Part shown: piece after piece, positions 1-9,240 of the stretch
Layout of the letters: every line of letters starts with the position of its first letter
Numbering within the stretch: position 1 is the first letter of the stretch
From: Rhodococcus pseudokoreensis
GTDB taxonomy: Bacteria > Actinomycetota > Actinomycetes > Mycobacteriales > Mycobacteriaceae
Length of the DNA stretch: 64,000 nucleotides
NCBI RefSeq assembly: GCF_017068395.1
Contig: NZ_CP070615.1
Location: 256,147 to 320,146, forward strand
Direction: 5' to 3'
Made by a program: the position numbers and the translations under genes
The notes under the pieces: model-generated
What the model was told of the DNA's origin: nothing
Database searches by the model: none
What the model saw: the letters and a program-made list of their open reading frames with translations, nothing else

Positions 1-913
1 TTCTCACCCCACCAGGCGAGCACGGCGCGGACCGTGTGCGCCAGGGCGCCGACCCAGATCGCGGCGGCCGTCAGGTGGATCGCGGTGACGGCGCCGCCCC
101 ACCCGGGTGCGGCGGCGTTGGCGTGCGAGCGCACCCCTTCCGCGGCCACGACCAGAACCAGTGCAGCGGCCGCCCACCCCCGGCGGCCGGCCGCTGCCAC
201 CGCGACGGCCAGGACCAATCCGGCGGCCTCCGTGAGCAATACGAGACCTGACCTTCCCTGCCACAGCACGCTCACCTCGCCCGCGGATGCGGCGAGTGCC
301 GCGCCGAGACCGAGGACACCGACAAGGCCGACGAGAGCACCGGGCACCACCGGGGACCGCACCACCGGGAGCGCCGGATTCTCGGTCCGGGCCGTGGTGG
401 TGACGCGTTCGGCGGCTAGACCGCCGAGCGCGATGGCGAGCCCGAGGAACAGCAGCCACCGCAGTACGGCGTCTGTCCAGGACGTCGACGGGCCCTCGGC
501 CGCACTGCCGTCGCCGGTCAGGACGAGTCCGACGGCGAACCGGAAGTCCTGCTCGACGAGGTCTCCGTCGGCGCCGGTCACCTGCCAGCGCACGGTGTAG
601 GTGCCTGGCGCCAAGGTGTCGGCCGGGCGGGCGGTGAGCACACGCCCGTCCCGGGCGGTTTCGATGGCGCCCATTGGCACTGCGCGGCCGGCGTTGTCGT
701 GCACGGTGATCGCGGGCGCCGCGGGGGTGACCGGCTCGTTGAACATCAACGTGATCGCCTGCGGTGGGTCGGAGACCGCGGTGTCGGATCCGGGGTCGGT
801 GATGAACAGCAGGGTGGGATGGGCACTGGTCACCCCCGCTCCGGCGCCCGCGAGCGCGGCCAAGACCAGCAGCAGGACGAGGCCCGGATCAGCGGGCGGG
901 CGAGGTGGGGCAT
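1..913 (-). CDS. CopC/CopD-family copper resistance membrane protein, partial at its C-terminus
   Basis: The translation shows a hydrophobic leader, a CopC-like domain beginning after SAHP (the usual mature CopC N-terminal His), the stretch MFNEPVTP and a DGDLVEQDFRF end. Several CopD-like membrane segments follow and run off the left edge, including HLTAAAIWVGAL. CopC binds copper outside the membrane and CopD is a putative copper-importing membrane protein. The frame that encodes the protein has no ATG or GTG before the leader. The ATG at 913, six bases past the lipoprotein stop, reads into that frame only if one base is added near 884 (a GGG run). The gene may therefore be frameshifted, may start at a TTG, or may reflect a sequencing error. 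It follows the lipoprotein and oxidase genes on the same strand. Confidence 0.75.
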
Positions 914-918
914 GTCGG

Positions 919-1740
919 TCAGTTCAGTGTGTAGAGCGCCAGGGAGGTCGCGGCGTAGGCGGTGTCGTAGTTGGCTGCGGTCAGTGCGTCGACGGTGCCG
1001 ACTCGGGAGCGTTTCTGCCAGTCCTGCCCTTCGCGGCTGCGCCAGGCATACCCTTCCTGGTCGATGCCCCACAGCGCATCCCCGGCGCCGGCGATCGTCA
1101 CCAGGCGTGGGGCACCCGGCACGGGCGTGAAGGTGCGGGCGGCGGTGGTGCTGTGTTCCAGACCCGCCGGGGTCACCGCCCACACCCCGCTGGCGTTGAC
1201 CGCCAGTGCGGCGGCGACCAGAGACGCGCCCGGTGTCCAGGTGGTGCCGCTGTCGGTGGAGACGAGCAGTCCGTCCTTGCCGTCGAAACCGACGAGAAGA
1301 CGTCCGTCCGTGCTCAGGGCATGGAAGTCGACCTGACCCGCCAGGGAGCGGTCCACCCAGCTGGTGCCGCCGTCGGTACTGCTGCGCAGCCCCAATGGGT
1401 TGGCCGCCGAACTGGACGCACCGGGGTGCCCGGAGGCGAAGACGGTGCCGGTGTTCGGTACGCCGGTCAGACCCATGAAGTCATCATCGGAGGCACCGAC
1501 ACGGGACGTCGTACCGGAGGTGTCGATGGCGAACAGCCCGGTGTGCGTGCCGGCCACCACGGTGCCGTCGGCACCTACGTGCAGTCCGTGCAGATGGGAC
1601 AGTTCGGGACTCAACTCCACCGTCGGCACGGCGGCGTCGGGTGTGGTGGCCTCGTCGGTTTGCGAGGAGCAGCCGGCGAGGACGAGTAGGGCAGCGATCC
1701 CGGTGGGCAACAGGGTGCGGGCGATCCGATTGGCAGGCAT
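919..1740 (-). CDS. Secreted lipoprotein with BNR/sialidase-like beta-propeller repeats (F510_1955-like)
   Basis: The 273-residue product has a lipoprotein signal with a lipobox ending LVLAGC near residue 24, so it is probably anchored on the outer face of the membrane. The body carries repeated SSTDGGTSW, VSTDSGTTW and SREGQDW motifs. These are Asp-box-type turns of a beta-propeller, seen in exo-sialidase-like and F510_1955-family proteins. No catalytic residues can be assigned. It lies between the multicopper oxidase and the CopC/CopD gene on the same strand, which suggests one copper-related operon. A structural or metal-binding role at the surface is an inference; no hydrolase activity is shown. 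Confidence 0.8.
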   Translation of the reverse strand: MPANRIARTLLPTGIAALLVLAGCSSQTDEATTPDAAVPTVELSPELSHLHGLHVGADGTVVAGTHTGLFAIDTSGTTSRVGASDDDFMGLTGVPNTGTVFASGHPGASSSAANPLGLRSSTDGGTSWVDRSLAGQVDFHALSTDGRLLVGFDGKDGLLVSTDSGTTWTPGASLVAAALAVNASGVWAVTPAGLEHSTTAARTFTPVPGAPRLVTIAGAGDALWGIDQEGYAWRSREGQDWQKRSRVGTVDALTAANYDTAYAATSLALYTLN

Positions 1741-1834
1741 GGGGTCTCGTTCTGTGCTCGACGGGATGGGAAGAGGGGAGGGGCCGCAGCGAAGGGCCCA
1801 CCCGTGTAATGGGGCGATGGTGTTGCGGCCGAGG

Positions 1835-3376
1835 TTATTCGGTGTAGGACAGGGTGGTCATCATCCCGGCCTCACCGTGGTACAGGTTGTGGCAGTGCAC
1901 CAGCCACTGGCCCGGGTTGTCCGCGTCGAGGTCCACCTCGACGGTCTGATTCGGCAGCACCAGCGTGGTGTCCTTGCGCGGGCCGGCGCCCTGGTCGTCG
2001 ACGACCTGGAAGGTGTGCCCGTGCAGGTGCATGGGGTGAAACATCATGGTCTGGTTGACAAACCGCAACCGCACCCGCTGGCCCTGGGCGATCTCGAGCG
2101 GGGTGTGCTCGTCGTAGGTGGCGCCGTTGATCGTCCACCGGTACCCGGACATGTCCATCCCCAGCAGCAGGTCGTGCACCCGGTCGGGGTTACGTAGGTC
2201 GAGCCGGACCTCCTCGCGTGCGCGTAGCGCCAGGCCGGTGATCGGGGGTGCGTCGAGCTCGGCAGGCCGGATGGCCGGGTCGAGTCGTCCACCGGCTCCG
2301 GTGCGGATCACGGCGAACCCCTGGCCCTGCTTGCCCTCGGCGGACGCGACGAGGGGGAAGACGCCGTCGCCGAGTGTGACGATCGCATCGAAGCGTTCAC
2401 CCATGCCGATCAGCAGCGAGGATCCGGTGACCGGCTGCACCGGGTATCCGTCGCTGTGGGTGACGGTCAGCTGATGCCCGCCGACGGCGAGGCGGAACGG
2501 GGTGTCCGCGCCGGCGTTGATGATCCGCAACCGCACGCGTTGACCGGGGCGGGCCCGCACCGTGAACGGGTCGGCGCCGAGGGTGCCGTTGATCAGGTAG
2601 TAGGGGTATTGCACGTCGCCGGTGTCGTCGCCGAGCGGGTTGGCTGGATCGGTCTGGGCCCCCATGTCCATGCCGTTCATGCCGCCGTGGTCCATTCCCA
2701 TGCCGTTCATCGGCATGCCGCCCTGGCGCAGGGCATCGAGTTGCTGGTCCGGGGTGCGTCCGGTGACCCCGTCGAGCCAGTCGTCGAGGACCACAACGGT
2801 CTCGAGATCGTAATCGGCGCCGTCGGCGGGATCCTCGACGATGACCGGGGCGTAGAGGCCCCGGTCGAACTGCATCCCGACATGGGGATGGAGCCAGTGG
2901 GTGCCGGCGTCGGGGGCGAGGAATTCGTAGGTGAACGGGTTGTTGGGGGCGACGGCGGGCTGGGTCAGCCCGGGTACCCCGTCCATGTCGTTGCGCAGGG
3001 CGAGGCCGTGCCAGTGGATGGTGGATTCTGCCGGCAGGTCGTTGGTCAGTTCGGCGCGGAGCAGATCCCCGCGGCGCAGGCGGATTTCGCGTCCGGGAAT
3101 CCGGTCGTTGTAGGCCCAGGTGTCGACCTGGACACCGCCCAGGTCGATCCGGGTCGGGCGAGCCCGCAGCGATGCCGTGACCGTGTTGCCGGTCCCGATG
3201 TTGGCTCGCCGAACCTGTTCGGCCGCCTGCACGGCCGTCGAGTCGGGGCCGATGGCGGTGGGTGCCGGCCCGGCGCCGCCGCCCCTGCTGCACCCGGCCA
3301 CCGTCGCGGCCGCACCCAGGCCGGCCAGCACCAGAAAGTTCCGACGCGACAGGCCGCCGGGAAACTGCTCGATCAT
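1835..3376 (-). CDS. Multicopper oxidase (CueO/MmcO-like) with Tat lipoprotein signal
   Basis: The 513-residue protein starts at the ATG at 3376, preceded by GGAGT on the coding strand. Residues 8-32 form a twin-arginine signal (SRRNFLVLAG) ending in a lipobox-like VAGC. All copper ligand motifs are present: HWHG, HWLHPH, HPMHLHGH and the C-terminal HCHNLYHGEAGM that supplies type 1 and type 3 ligands. A Met/His-rich insertion in the middle (MPMNGMGMDHGG region) resembles the copper-binding loop of CueO. Such enzymes oxidise Cu(I) outside the cytoplasm and lower its toxicity. It heads a unit with the lipoprotein and CopC/CopD genes. A candidate operator lies 55-75 bases upstream. Confidence 0.93.
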   Translation of the reverse strand: MIEQFPGGLSRRNFLVLAGLGAAATVAGCSRGGGAGPAPTAIGPDSTAVQAAEQVRRANIGTGNTVTASLRARPTRIDLGGVQVDTWAYNDRIPGREIRLRRGDLLRAELTNDLPAESTIHWHGLALRNDMDGVPGLTQPAVAPNNPFTYEFLAPDAGTHWLHPHVGMQFDRGLYAPVIVEDPADGADYDLETVVVLDDWLDGVTGRTPDQQLDALRQGGMPMNGMGMDHGGMNGMDMGAQTDPANPLGDDTGDVQYPYYLINGTLGADPFTVRARPGQRVRLRIINAGADTPFRLAVGGHQLTVTHSDGYPVQPVTGSSLLIGMGERFDAIVTLGDGVFPLVASAEGKQGQGFAVIRTGAGGRLDPAIRPAELDAPPITGLALRAREEVRLDLRNPDRVHDLLLGMDMSGYRWTINGATYDEHTPLEIAQGQRVRLRFVNQTMMFHPMHLHGHTFQVVDDQGAGPRKDTTLVLPNQTVEVDLDADNPGQWLVHCHNLYHGEAGMMTTLSYTE

Positions 3377-3430
3377 CCACACTCCTCTTCCAGCGCCGGT
3401 CCCCGGGGCCCGCCCGAGAACCTCACCCAA

Positions 3431-3451
3431 TCTACGTAGTTACATAGTAGA
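3431..3451. promoter_or_regulatory. Inverted-repeat operator upstream of the multicopper oxidase
   Basis: A dyad TCTAC-N11-GTAGA has further GTA/TAC triplets in its centre (GTAGTTACATA). The style resembles BlaI/CopY-family TAC...GTA operators rather than the CsoR sites found elsewhere in this window. It lies directly upstream of the oxidase gene. No BlaI-family gene is visible here, so the binding protein is unknown. Confidence 0.45.
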
Positions 3452-3493
3452 TGGGGTGGGTGGGGGTCTGACCGGCGCGTTGACTTCGGTGGC

Positions 3494-4783
3494 TTAGCTC
3501 GCGGCCGGTGCCTCGTCGGTCTCGGTCACCGCCGGTTCGGCCGGCGGCGGGGAGAGCCGGGCGGTCCGGTCGAGCAGGTACAGGGCGGTCACACAGACCG
3601 CCCCGACGAGGGTGAGCGCCACCCAGATCAGCGCCCCCAGATCCGCGTCGCGCAGGATTCCGAAGACGGCGCCGGTGCCCAGGTTGCCGAGCAGGATGCC
3701 GACCCCGACCACCGTGTTGTAGAAGCCGTAGTGGGTGGCGACGAGCCTGTCACCGGACAGGACGACGACGGTGTCCATCTCGAACGGGAACACCGCGGCG
3801 GTGCCGACCGCCAACAGCGCGGCGGTGAGGACCAGGGCGCCGGCGGCGGCCCATCCGCCCAGGGCGGCCGGGCTGGGCAGCATGATCAGCGGGAGAAAGG
3901 CCAGCGCCATGATCGCCATGCCGACGACCAGGCTCCGGCCTGAACCCCATCGGCGGGAGAACCAGGAGGTAATCCGCAGCTGCCCGGCGATCGCGACCAC
4001 CCCGGACACCACGAACAGCGAGGTCACCAGGGCGGTGTCGGACCGGTCGTCCCCGACCACCACCGCCGCCTGCAGGGGCAGCGCCAGATAGATCTGGAAC
4101 GAGAGCACGTAGGACCCGATCATCGCCAGTGCGAACAGCACGAAGGGGCGGTTGGCGACCACCACCCGCCAGTCCTCGAGGATCGACGTCCTGGCCCCGG
4201 TCGCCTCGGCCCGGTGGGCAGGCAGCGCCCAGATCTGCACGATGGTGAGCACGGCGAAGACCGCGGCCGCCGCCAGTGCGGTGACCCGGAAGTCGAGGGT
4301 GGTCAGGGCGAGCCCGACCAGGGGGCCCAGCAGGATCCCGGCCTGATAGAACACATTGAAGGTGGCGAACGCCTCGACCCGCCGGGGTCCCGCGTCGGCG
4401 GCCAGATAGGCCCGCACCGCCGGGTTGAACAGCGCCCCGGCGAACCCGGTGGCGACCGACGCGAGCAGGATCGCCGGCAGTGATTCCACGGCCGCGAGCA
4501 GGACGAAACCGGCGACCCGCAGCAGGCAGCCGGCGATGATGAGCGGTTTGTAGCCGAGGCGGTCGGCGAGGGTGCCGCCCAGCAGGAACATCCCCTGCTG
4601 GGAGAAGTTCCGCATGCCCAGCACCAGCCCGACCGCCCACGCCGCCAACCCAAGGGGGCCGGCCAGGTACCCGGCCAGATACGGCATCAGCATGTAGAAG
4701 CCGACGTTGATGGAGAACTGGTTGACCATCAGCACCTGGGCGGGTCGGTCGAAGCTGCGGAACTGGGTCAGAAGGTTCTTCAT
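3494..4783 (-). CDS. MFS transporter, 12 TM
   Basis: The 429-residue protein starts at the ATG at 4783, which overlaps the stop of the upstream cysteine-synthase-like gene by 4 nt (ATGA), so translation is probably coupled. It shows twelve hydrophobic segments and the MFS loop 2-3 motif [13 protein letters not shown]. The coupling implies that the carrier exports or imports a substrate or product of the partner enzyme, possibly a sulfur amino acid or thiol. The substrate cannot be read from sequence. Thiols chelate Cu(I), so the location beside copper genes is suggestive. Confidence 0.9.
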   Translation of the reverse strand: MKNLLTQFRSFDRPAQVLMVNQFSINVGFYMLMPYLAGYLAGPLGLAAWAVGLVLGMRNFSQQGMFLLGGTLADRLGYKPLIIAGCLLRVAGFVLLAAVESLPAILLASVATGFAGALFNPAVRAYLAADAGPRRVEAFATFNVFYQAGILLGPLVGLALTTLDFRVTALAAAAVFAVLTIVQIWALPAHRAEATGARTSILEDWRVVVANRPFVLFALAMIGSYVLSFQIYLALPLQAAVVVGDDRSDTALVTSLFVVSGVVAIAGQLRITSWFSRRWGSGRSLVVGMAIMALAFLPLIMLPSPAALGGWAAAGALVLTAALLAVGTAAVFPFEMDTVVVLSGDRLVATHYGFYNTVVGVGILLGNLGTGAVFGILRDADLGALIWVALTLVGAVCVTALYLLDRTARLSPPPAEPAVTETDEAPAAS

Positions 4784-5961
4784 GAAACGCTTTCGGTGGG
4801 GTCGACCACGGTGGCGCACCGGGTCCAGGACGAGGCGACGTGGTCGGTCGGGTGGTCGATGGTCGCCGGCTCGGTGGGCGGGTTGGCGTCGAGCAGTCCG
4901 TGCTCGGCGCAGTAGTCGTCGTTGTAGATGGTGTCGAAGTAGCGCTGCGGGCCGTCGGGGAAGATGGCCGCGACCCGGGTCTCCGGCGGGCTGGTGCGGG
5001 CGATCCAGCCGGCCGTCAGGGCGACGGCGCCGACGCTCCAGCCGCCGCTGGCGTGGTGCGTGGCCGCCAGGGTCCGGCAGGACCAGACCGCTTCGTGGGG
5101 TGCCACCCAGTGCACTTCGTCGAAGGCGGGGTAGTCGATGTTGTCGGGGTAGATGCTCGAGCCCAGCCCGCGCATGAGCCGGGTGCCGGCGGGTTGCCCG
5201 AAGATGGTCGATCCGACGGTGTCGACGCCGACCAGTTTCAGGTCGGGGCAGAACTGGCGCAGCACCCGGGCGACGCCGGCGGAGTGCCCGCCGGTGCCCA
5301 CCGAGCAGACCAGCGTGTCGACGCGGCCGAGCTGGGCGATCAGTTCGAGGGCGAGTGACTCGTACGCGTCGACGTTGTCCGGGTTGGTGTACTGATCCGG
5401 GCACCACGACCCCGGATGGGTGTCGAGGAGTTCGCGGACCTTCTCGCGCCGGGCCTGTTGCCAGCCGCCGGTGGGATGTGGTGTGGTGACCACTTCGACG
5501 TGGGCGCCGTAGGCGGCGAGCATGTTGTGCACGATCGGTTCCAGGCCGGGGTCGGTGACCAGGGTGACCGGGTGGTGATGGGTGATCCCGGCCAAGGCCA
5601 GACCCAACCCGAGGGTTCCGCTGGTGGATTCGATGATCATCGCCCCGGGGGCGAGGTCACCGCGGGCCTTCGCTTTCTCGACCATGTGCAGCGCGGGGCG
5701 GTCTTTCATCCCGCCGGGATTGCTGCCTTCGAGTTTCGCCCAGAAGCCGCGGCCGGAGTCGGCGAACGGTTCACCGATCCACAGGACGGGGGTGTTGCCG
5801 ACCATGGTGCTCGGCTGCGGGCAGCGGTGGGCAGTGGTCAGCAGAGGGGCGGAGGACGGCGGAAGGAGCGTGGAGGGAACAGCACTGTTCATGGAGGTAA
5901 TCCCTGTATCTGACTGCAACGACGGCAGTAAGTGAGTGATGGGCAGCATGAGCTGGGCCAT
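4780..5961 (-). CDS. PLP-dependent cysteine synthase-family enzyme
   Basis: The 393-residue protein is a fold-type II PLP enzyme of the cysteine synthase/CBS group. The PLP lysine is in [12 protein letters not shown] and the substrate loop is [12 protein letters not shown], both near the N-terminal third. The glycine-rich phosphate loop is [10 protein letters not shown]. It is expected to catalyse beta-replacement on serine derivatives. The MKDR context differs from canonical KDR(I/A), so it may be a divergent subgroup with its own nucleophile. The start at 5961 has GAGGAC nine bases upstream. An internal ATG at 5892 is an alternative and would remove 23 poorly conserved residues. It overlaps the MFS gene by 4 nt. 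Confidence 0.88.
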   Translation of the reverse strand: MAQLMLPITHLLPSLQSDTGITSMNSAVPSTLLPPSSAPLLTTAHRCPQPSTMVGNTPVLWIGEPFADSGRGFWAKLEGSNPGGMKDRPALHMVEKAKARGDLAPGAMIIESTSGTLGLGLALAGITHHHPVTLVTDPGLEPIVHNMLAAYGAHVEVVTTPHPTGGWQQARREKVRELLDTHPGSWCPDQYTNPDNVDAYESLALELIAQLGRVDTLVCSVGTGGHSAGVARVLRQFCPDLKLVGVDTVGSTIFGQPAGTRLMRGLGSSIYPDNIDYPAFDEVHWVAPHEAVWSCRTLAATHHASGGWSVGAVALTAGWIARTSPPETRVAAIFPDGPQRYFDTIYNDDYCAEHGLLDANPPTEPATIDHPTDHVASSWTRCATVVDPTESVS

Positions 5962-5997
5962 GAGGGAAAAGTCCTCACATGGCCTGCGGGCTGCCGA

Positions 5998-6420
5998 TCA
6001 GCACCTGTTGATACAGAGTTCGTTCAAGACGGTCCGGCCGTGCCGGATGGGAATGGGTAGATCCGGCGGGGCCCGCGGCGTGCGCGGCGCCGACATCAGT
6101 ACCAGGACCACGGCCAGGGCCATCGCCATGACGGCGGCGACGGTCAGCGGGCGGAGCGGATTGTCGGAGCGGGGCATGGCGACGACGGTGTGCGCCTCGT
6201 GCGCCAGGTGGGTCGATCCGTCGTCGATGTGCGCGTGCCCGGGAGCGGATTCCTCGGCCGGCAGCGAGGTCGTGGACGAGGAGATGTGCATGTCCTCGCC
6301 CTGGTGATCGTGCGCCAGAAAGATGCCGCACTGGGCGATCGTGTGAGCGAGCAAATACAGGACAGCGGCGACCGCTATAACCGTCCGCATACGCGGGGGG
6401 CGTATCGCAAGGGCCGTCAC
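5998..6420 (-). CDS. LpqS-like copper-associated membrane or secreted protein
   Basis: The 140-residue protein has an N-terminal hydrophobic segment (about residues 12-33, containing one Cys), a His-rich stretch (HDHQGEDMH, APGHAHIDDG), a second hydrophobic segment (about 90-110) and a C-terminus GRTVLNELCINRC. That ending resembles mycobacterial LpqS, a member of the copper-induced RicR regulon. This is recognised from memory and should be checked by alignment. The start is GTG at 6420 with GGGA nearby; an ATG at 6390 is possible. Metal binding through the His-rich loop is inferred. Confidence 0.6.
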   Translation of the reverse strand: MTALAIRPPRMRTVIAVAAVLYLLAHTIAQCGIFLAHDHQGEDMHISSSTTSLPAEESAPGHAHIDDGSTHLAHEAHTVVAMPRSDNPLRPLTVAAVMAMALAVVLVLMSAPRTPRAPPDLPIPIRHGRTVLNELCINRC

Positions 6421-6580
6421 AATTTCCCGACTGTAGCAGCCGGAACTTGGGCAGCAGTCCAGTTAGCGGGGGGCCACCCGGGCGTCCCGGCGGTGATAGT
6501 TGCTGGTCAACGCGGCCATCGGCAGACACCACATGTTTCCGGTCACCTCGAGCACGGCCAGGGCGATCGGGGCGGCGGTC

Positions 6581-6757
6581 ACCGCGGCGGCCACGGTCCG
6601 CGGTGTCGGCTGGCTGCGGCGGCACTCGCGCACCCTCCAGATCGTCGGGGGCCTGACCCTCGTCGTGGTCGGGCTCGCCCTGCTCACCGGGGCGTGGGAT
6701 GTGTTCGTCGCCTGGATCCGCGACGAATTCGTCACCGCCGTCGTCCTCCCCATCTGA
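6581..6757 (+). pseudogene. C-terminal remnant of ccdA (cytochrome c biogenesis/thiol transport membrane protein)
   Basis: The reading frame ending at 6757 contains GWLRRHSRTLQIVGG, a hydrophobic segment and a VAWIRDEFVTAVVLPI end, the usual last transmembrane segment and tail of actinobacterial CcdA. The preceding five membrane segments are absent. Upstream bases instead encode, on the minus strand, an unrelated protein-like tail ending at 6463. The fragment looks like a rearrangement scar. Confidence 0.6.
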
Positions 6758-6908
6758 CTCGGTGGGAGCGGTGGGAAACAAGTGAATAGCGGCACAGAAG
6801 TGAAGGAAGTGTATTAGCGTTACGGCGTGTCGTCTTGACTTGTCGCGCCGGTCCGTTCAGTTGCCTCACCGCCGAACACGCGGCGTGACCGCTCAGAAGG
6901 GACCTGCG

Positions 6909-8141
6909 ATGCGCGGCATCACCACAGCAACGCTGACCGCCTGCACGAGAAGACTGCCCACCCTGGCGCTGGGTGCCTCGACGGCGGCGGCCGTGATGGT
7001 CATCGCCGCCCCGCCCGCATCGGCCGCCCATCCCGGCCACGCGGATTCGCCGTCCGCGCTGGCCGCGGCGCTGGCCGACGCGGTCACCATAGTCGCCGAT
7101 GCGGCACAACCGGACGTGGTGGTGGTCGATCCCAGCCGCTGGCAGACCGTCGCGAACATCGCGGCCGCCAGCCTGAGAAACGCCGAGGCCAACGGCTCGC
7201 TCGCCGACGCCTTCGAAGCCCAGCACCTGCTGGCCGGATGCCTGAGTGGAGTTGGAGCGACCGGGTCCGCCGCCGCCGATGTGCTCGGCGCCTGCGCCGA
7301 CGAGCTCGGCGCCGTCGACGGCGGTATCGCCCCCAGACTGCTCGCAGCACTCGAACTGGGCGATGTCTCCGAGTCCAGCGGCCCCGGCATCTTCGACCAC
7401 CCCACCGACCCGGCCGAGACCGCTGCGTCACCGGAATCGGAGGTCGTCGAGGCCACCGCCCCGAACCCGGACGAGGACGACACCACCGCCGACACCGGTT
7501 CCGGAACCGGCGACGCCGGGGGCACCACCGATCCGCAGGGCGGGCACACCGACCACCCCGCCGGCGCCCAAAGCCCCTCACCCGAGGCGGACACCGACAC
7601 CGCACCCTCGGACGGCACCCACGCCCACACCTCCGACGGCACCGGCACCGGCACCGATACCGCGGACGCCGCGACCGGTGAGCACGAGACCGGGGACGCC
7701 GCGACCGCGGCCCCGCAGCAGCCGCGCACCTGGAATCGCCCCGGCACCAAGGAATTCGTGGCCCCCAGCGCGGGCACCGTCACCGCCACCATGGGGGACG
7801 GGCGCGGCCACGAAGGCATCGACATCGCCAACACCCTCGGCGCGCCGATCGTCGCCGTCGCCGACGGCGAGGTCATCGACGCCGGCCCCGCCCAAGGTTT
7901 CGGGCTGTGGGTCCGGATCCGGCACGACGACGGCACCATCACCACCTACGGGCACAACAACGACAACCTGGTCGAGGTGGGGCAGCGGGTCAAGGCCGGA
8001 CAGCAGATCGCCACCGTCGGCAACCGCGGCCAGTCGACCGGCCCGCACCTGCACTTCGAAATCGAAGATCCGGACGGGGAAATCGTGGACCCCGTCAAGT
8101 GGCTGGCCAAGCGCGGCGCCTCCATCGTCGGTCTCGACTGA
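6909..8141 (+). CDS. Secreted M23-family (LytM-like) zinc endopeptidase with acidic linker
   Basis: The 410-residue protein starts at the ATG at 6909 with AAGGGA upstream. A Sec signal (about residues 1-38, ending ASAAHP) is followed by an alpha-helical region, then a long low-complexity Asp/Thr/Gly/His linker (about 170-275). The C-terminal peptidase domain (about 280-400) has zinc motifs GHEGIDIA (HxxxD) and GPHLHFE (HxH), so the active site looks intact. M23 enzymes cut peptidoglycan cross-links. The His/Asp-rich linker might also bind metal, which is inference. It stands alone on the plus strand between two metal-related blocks. Confidence 0.9.
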   Translation: MRGITTATLTACTRRLPTLALGASTAAAVMVIAAPPASAAHPGHADSPSALAAALADAVTIVADAAQPDVVVVDPSRWQTVANIAAASLRNAEANGSLADAFEAQHLLAGCLSGVGATGSAAADVLGACADELGAVDGGIAPRLLAALELGDVSESSGPGIFDHPTDPAETAASPESEVVEATAPNPDEDDTTADTGSGTGDAGGTTDPQGGHTDHPAGAQSPSPEADTDTAPSDGTHAHTSDGTGTGTDTADAATGEHETGDAATAAPQQPRTWNRPGTKEFVAPSAGTVTATMGDGRGHEGIDIANTLGAPIVAVADGEVIDAGPAQGFGLWVRIRHDDGTITTYGHNNDNLVEVGQRVKAGQQIATVGNRGQSTGPHLHFEIEDPDGEIVDPVKWLAKRGASIVGLD

Positions 8142-8230
8142 GCGGCCTGCTCTTTCTCCGCCACCGGAGACAAACAATCGGCAACCGCGGCCCTGCGTGA
8201 CGCGACAGCGGTGGAAAGGGATGGTGGTCG

Positions 8231-8674
8231 GTGATGATCGACGTCGAGGGCAGCATCGTCATCGACCGCCCCATCGGGGAAGTCTTCGACTTCGTCGCCG
8301 ACCAGACCAACGCACCCCGCTGGCAGAACGGACTCGAGCAGGTCCGCAGGGTCACCGACGGTCCGCCCGGGGTGGGCACCAAACATGTTGTCGTCCGCAA
8401 GTTTCTGGGCCGGCGGCTGGAACTGATCAACGAGTACGCCCACTTCGAGCCGAACGCGGAGATCACGTTCACCGGTGCGTCCGGACCGAGCCGCTTCGAG
8501 GTGTCCTACCGTACCGAGGAGACCGCCGAGGGAACCCGGCTGAGCTGCCACATGCGGATGGAGCAGAAGGGACTGTTCGCCCTCGCTGACCGGGTGGTCG
8601 CCGCAAGCCTGCGCAGAGACTTCGCCGCCAACCTCCGAAACCTCAAGGCATTACTCGAAACCCGCGCAGAGTAA
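8231..8674 (+). CDS. SRPBCC-family (START-like) polyketide-cyclase/dehydrase domain protein
   Basis: The 147-residue protein begins SIVIDRPIGEVFDFVADQ, the typical opening of the SRPBCC hydrophobic-ligand-binding fold, and ends with a long C-terminal helix (SLRRDFAANLRNLKALLE). The start is GTG at 8231 or ATG at 8234; the purine-rich stretch GGAAAGGG lies about 12 bases upstream. No catalytic residues are evident and the ligand is unknown. It follows the M23 gene by 89 bases and may be co-transcribed with it. Confidence 0.85.
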   Translation: MMIDVEGSIVIDRPIGEVFDFVADQTNAPRWQNGLEQVRRVTDGPPGVGTKHVVVRKFLGRRLELINEYAHFEPNAEITFTGASGPSRFEVSYRTEETAEGTRLSCHMRMEQKGLFALADRVVAASLRRDFAANLRNLKALLETRAE

Positions 8675-8703
8675 CCGCCCCCGGTCTCGAGCAGGGCGCG
8701 ACT

Positions 8704-9240
8704 TTATGTCGACGTACTGGCCGCCGCCCGGTTCCGCAGCGCTCTCCGGTGCCCGTATGCGGTCACCCCGCGCGGCTTGTACACCGCCAGCACCAGCGCG
8801 GCGAGCACCACGACCAGGGCGGCGGTGGCATGCACCAGATGGGTCGGGTCCCGCAGCAGATCCCGGTCGGCCTGCGACCAGCTCGGCTGCGCCGCGACGG
8901 TCGCGGCGTACTCGATCGAGCGGGTGTAGAGCACCAGGACCACGGTGGCGGCCAGGTTCAGCAGCAGCTTGAACAGCACCCAGTAATGGCGCAGCAAGCC
9001 CCACGCCGTGCCGAGCGAGCAGATCAACCCGGTGACCAGCGAGGCCAGCGCCAACGGCAGCAGCACCGCGTCGGCGAGCATCGCCATCACCTGATAGCCC
9101 CCGCGCACCTGGTCCGGATCGGAGCTGATCAGCGTGGCCGCGGCCACCACCAGGTACGTGACGATGGCACCGAGCCAGCCCGCCGAGGCCCCGATGTGCA
9201 CGGTCCGCGCGAGCGTGCGCACCGTCGGCGACATCGTCAC
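8704..9240 (-). CDS. Four-TM membrane protein, DUF2269-like
   Basis: The 178-residue protein has about four hydrophobic helices and the opening RTLARTVHIGASAGWLGA, in which a His in the first helix lies beside a small-residue stretch, as in DUF2269 proteins. Its GTG start overlaps the upstream gene's TGA (GTGA at 9237-9240), so the two are translationally coupled. Function is unknown. The divergent TetR gene with a shared operator region suggests TetR control. Confidence 0.75.
   Translation of the reverse strand: MTMSPTVRTLARTVHIGASAGWLGAIVTYLVVAAATLISSDPDQVRGGYQVMAMLADAVLLPLALASLVTGLICSLGTAWGLLRHYWVLFKLLLNLAATVVLVLYTRSIEYAATVAAQPSWSQADRDLLRDPTHLVHATAALVVVLAALVLAVYKPRGVTAYGHRRALRNRAAASTST

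Noticed and set aside
3377..3430. Upstream GTG/ATG start for the first multicopper oxidase
   Set aside because: It would put 18 residues before the Tat signal, and the ATG at 3376 has a proper ribosome binding site.
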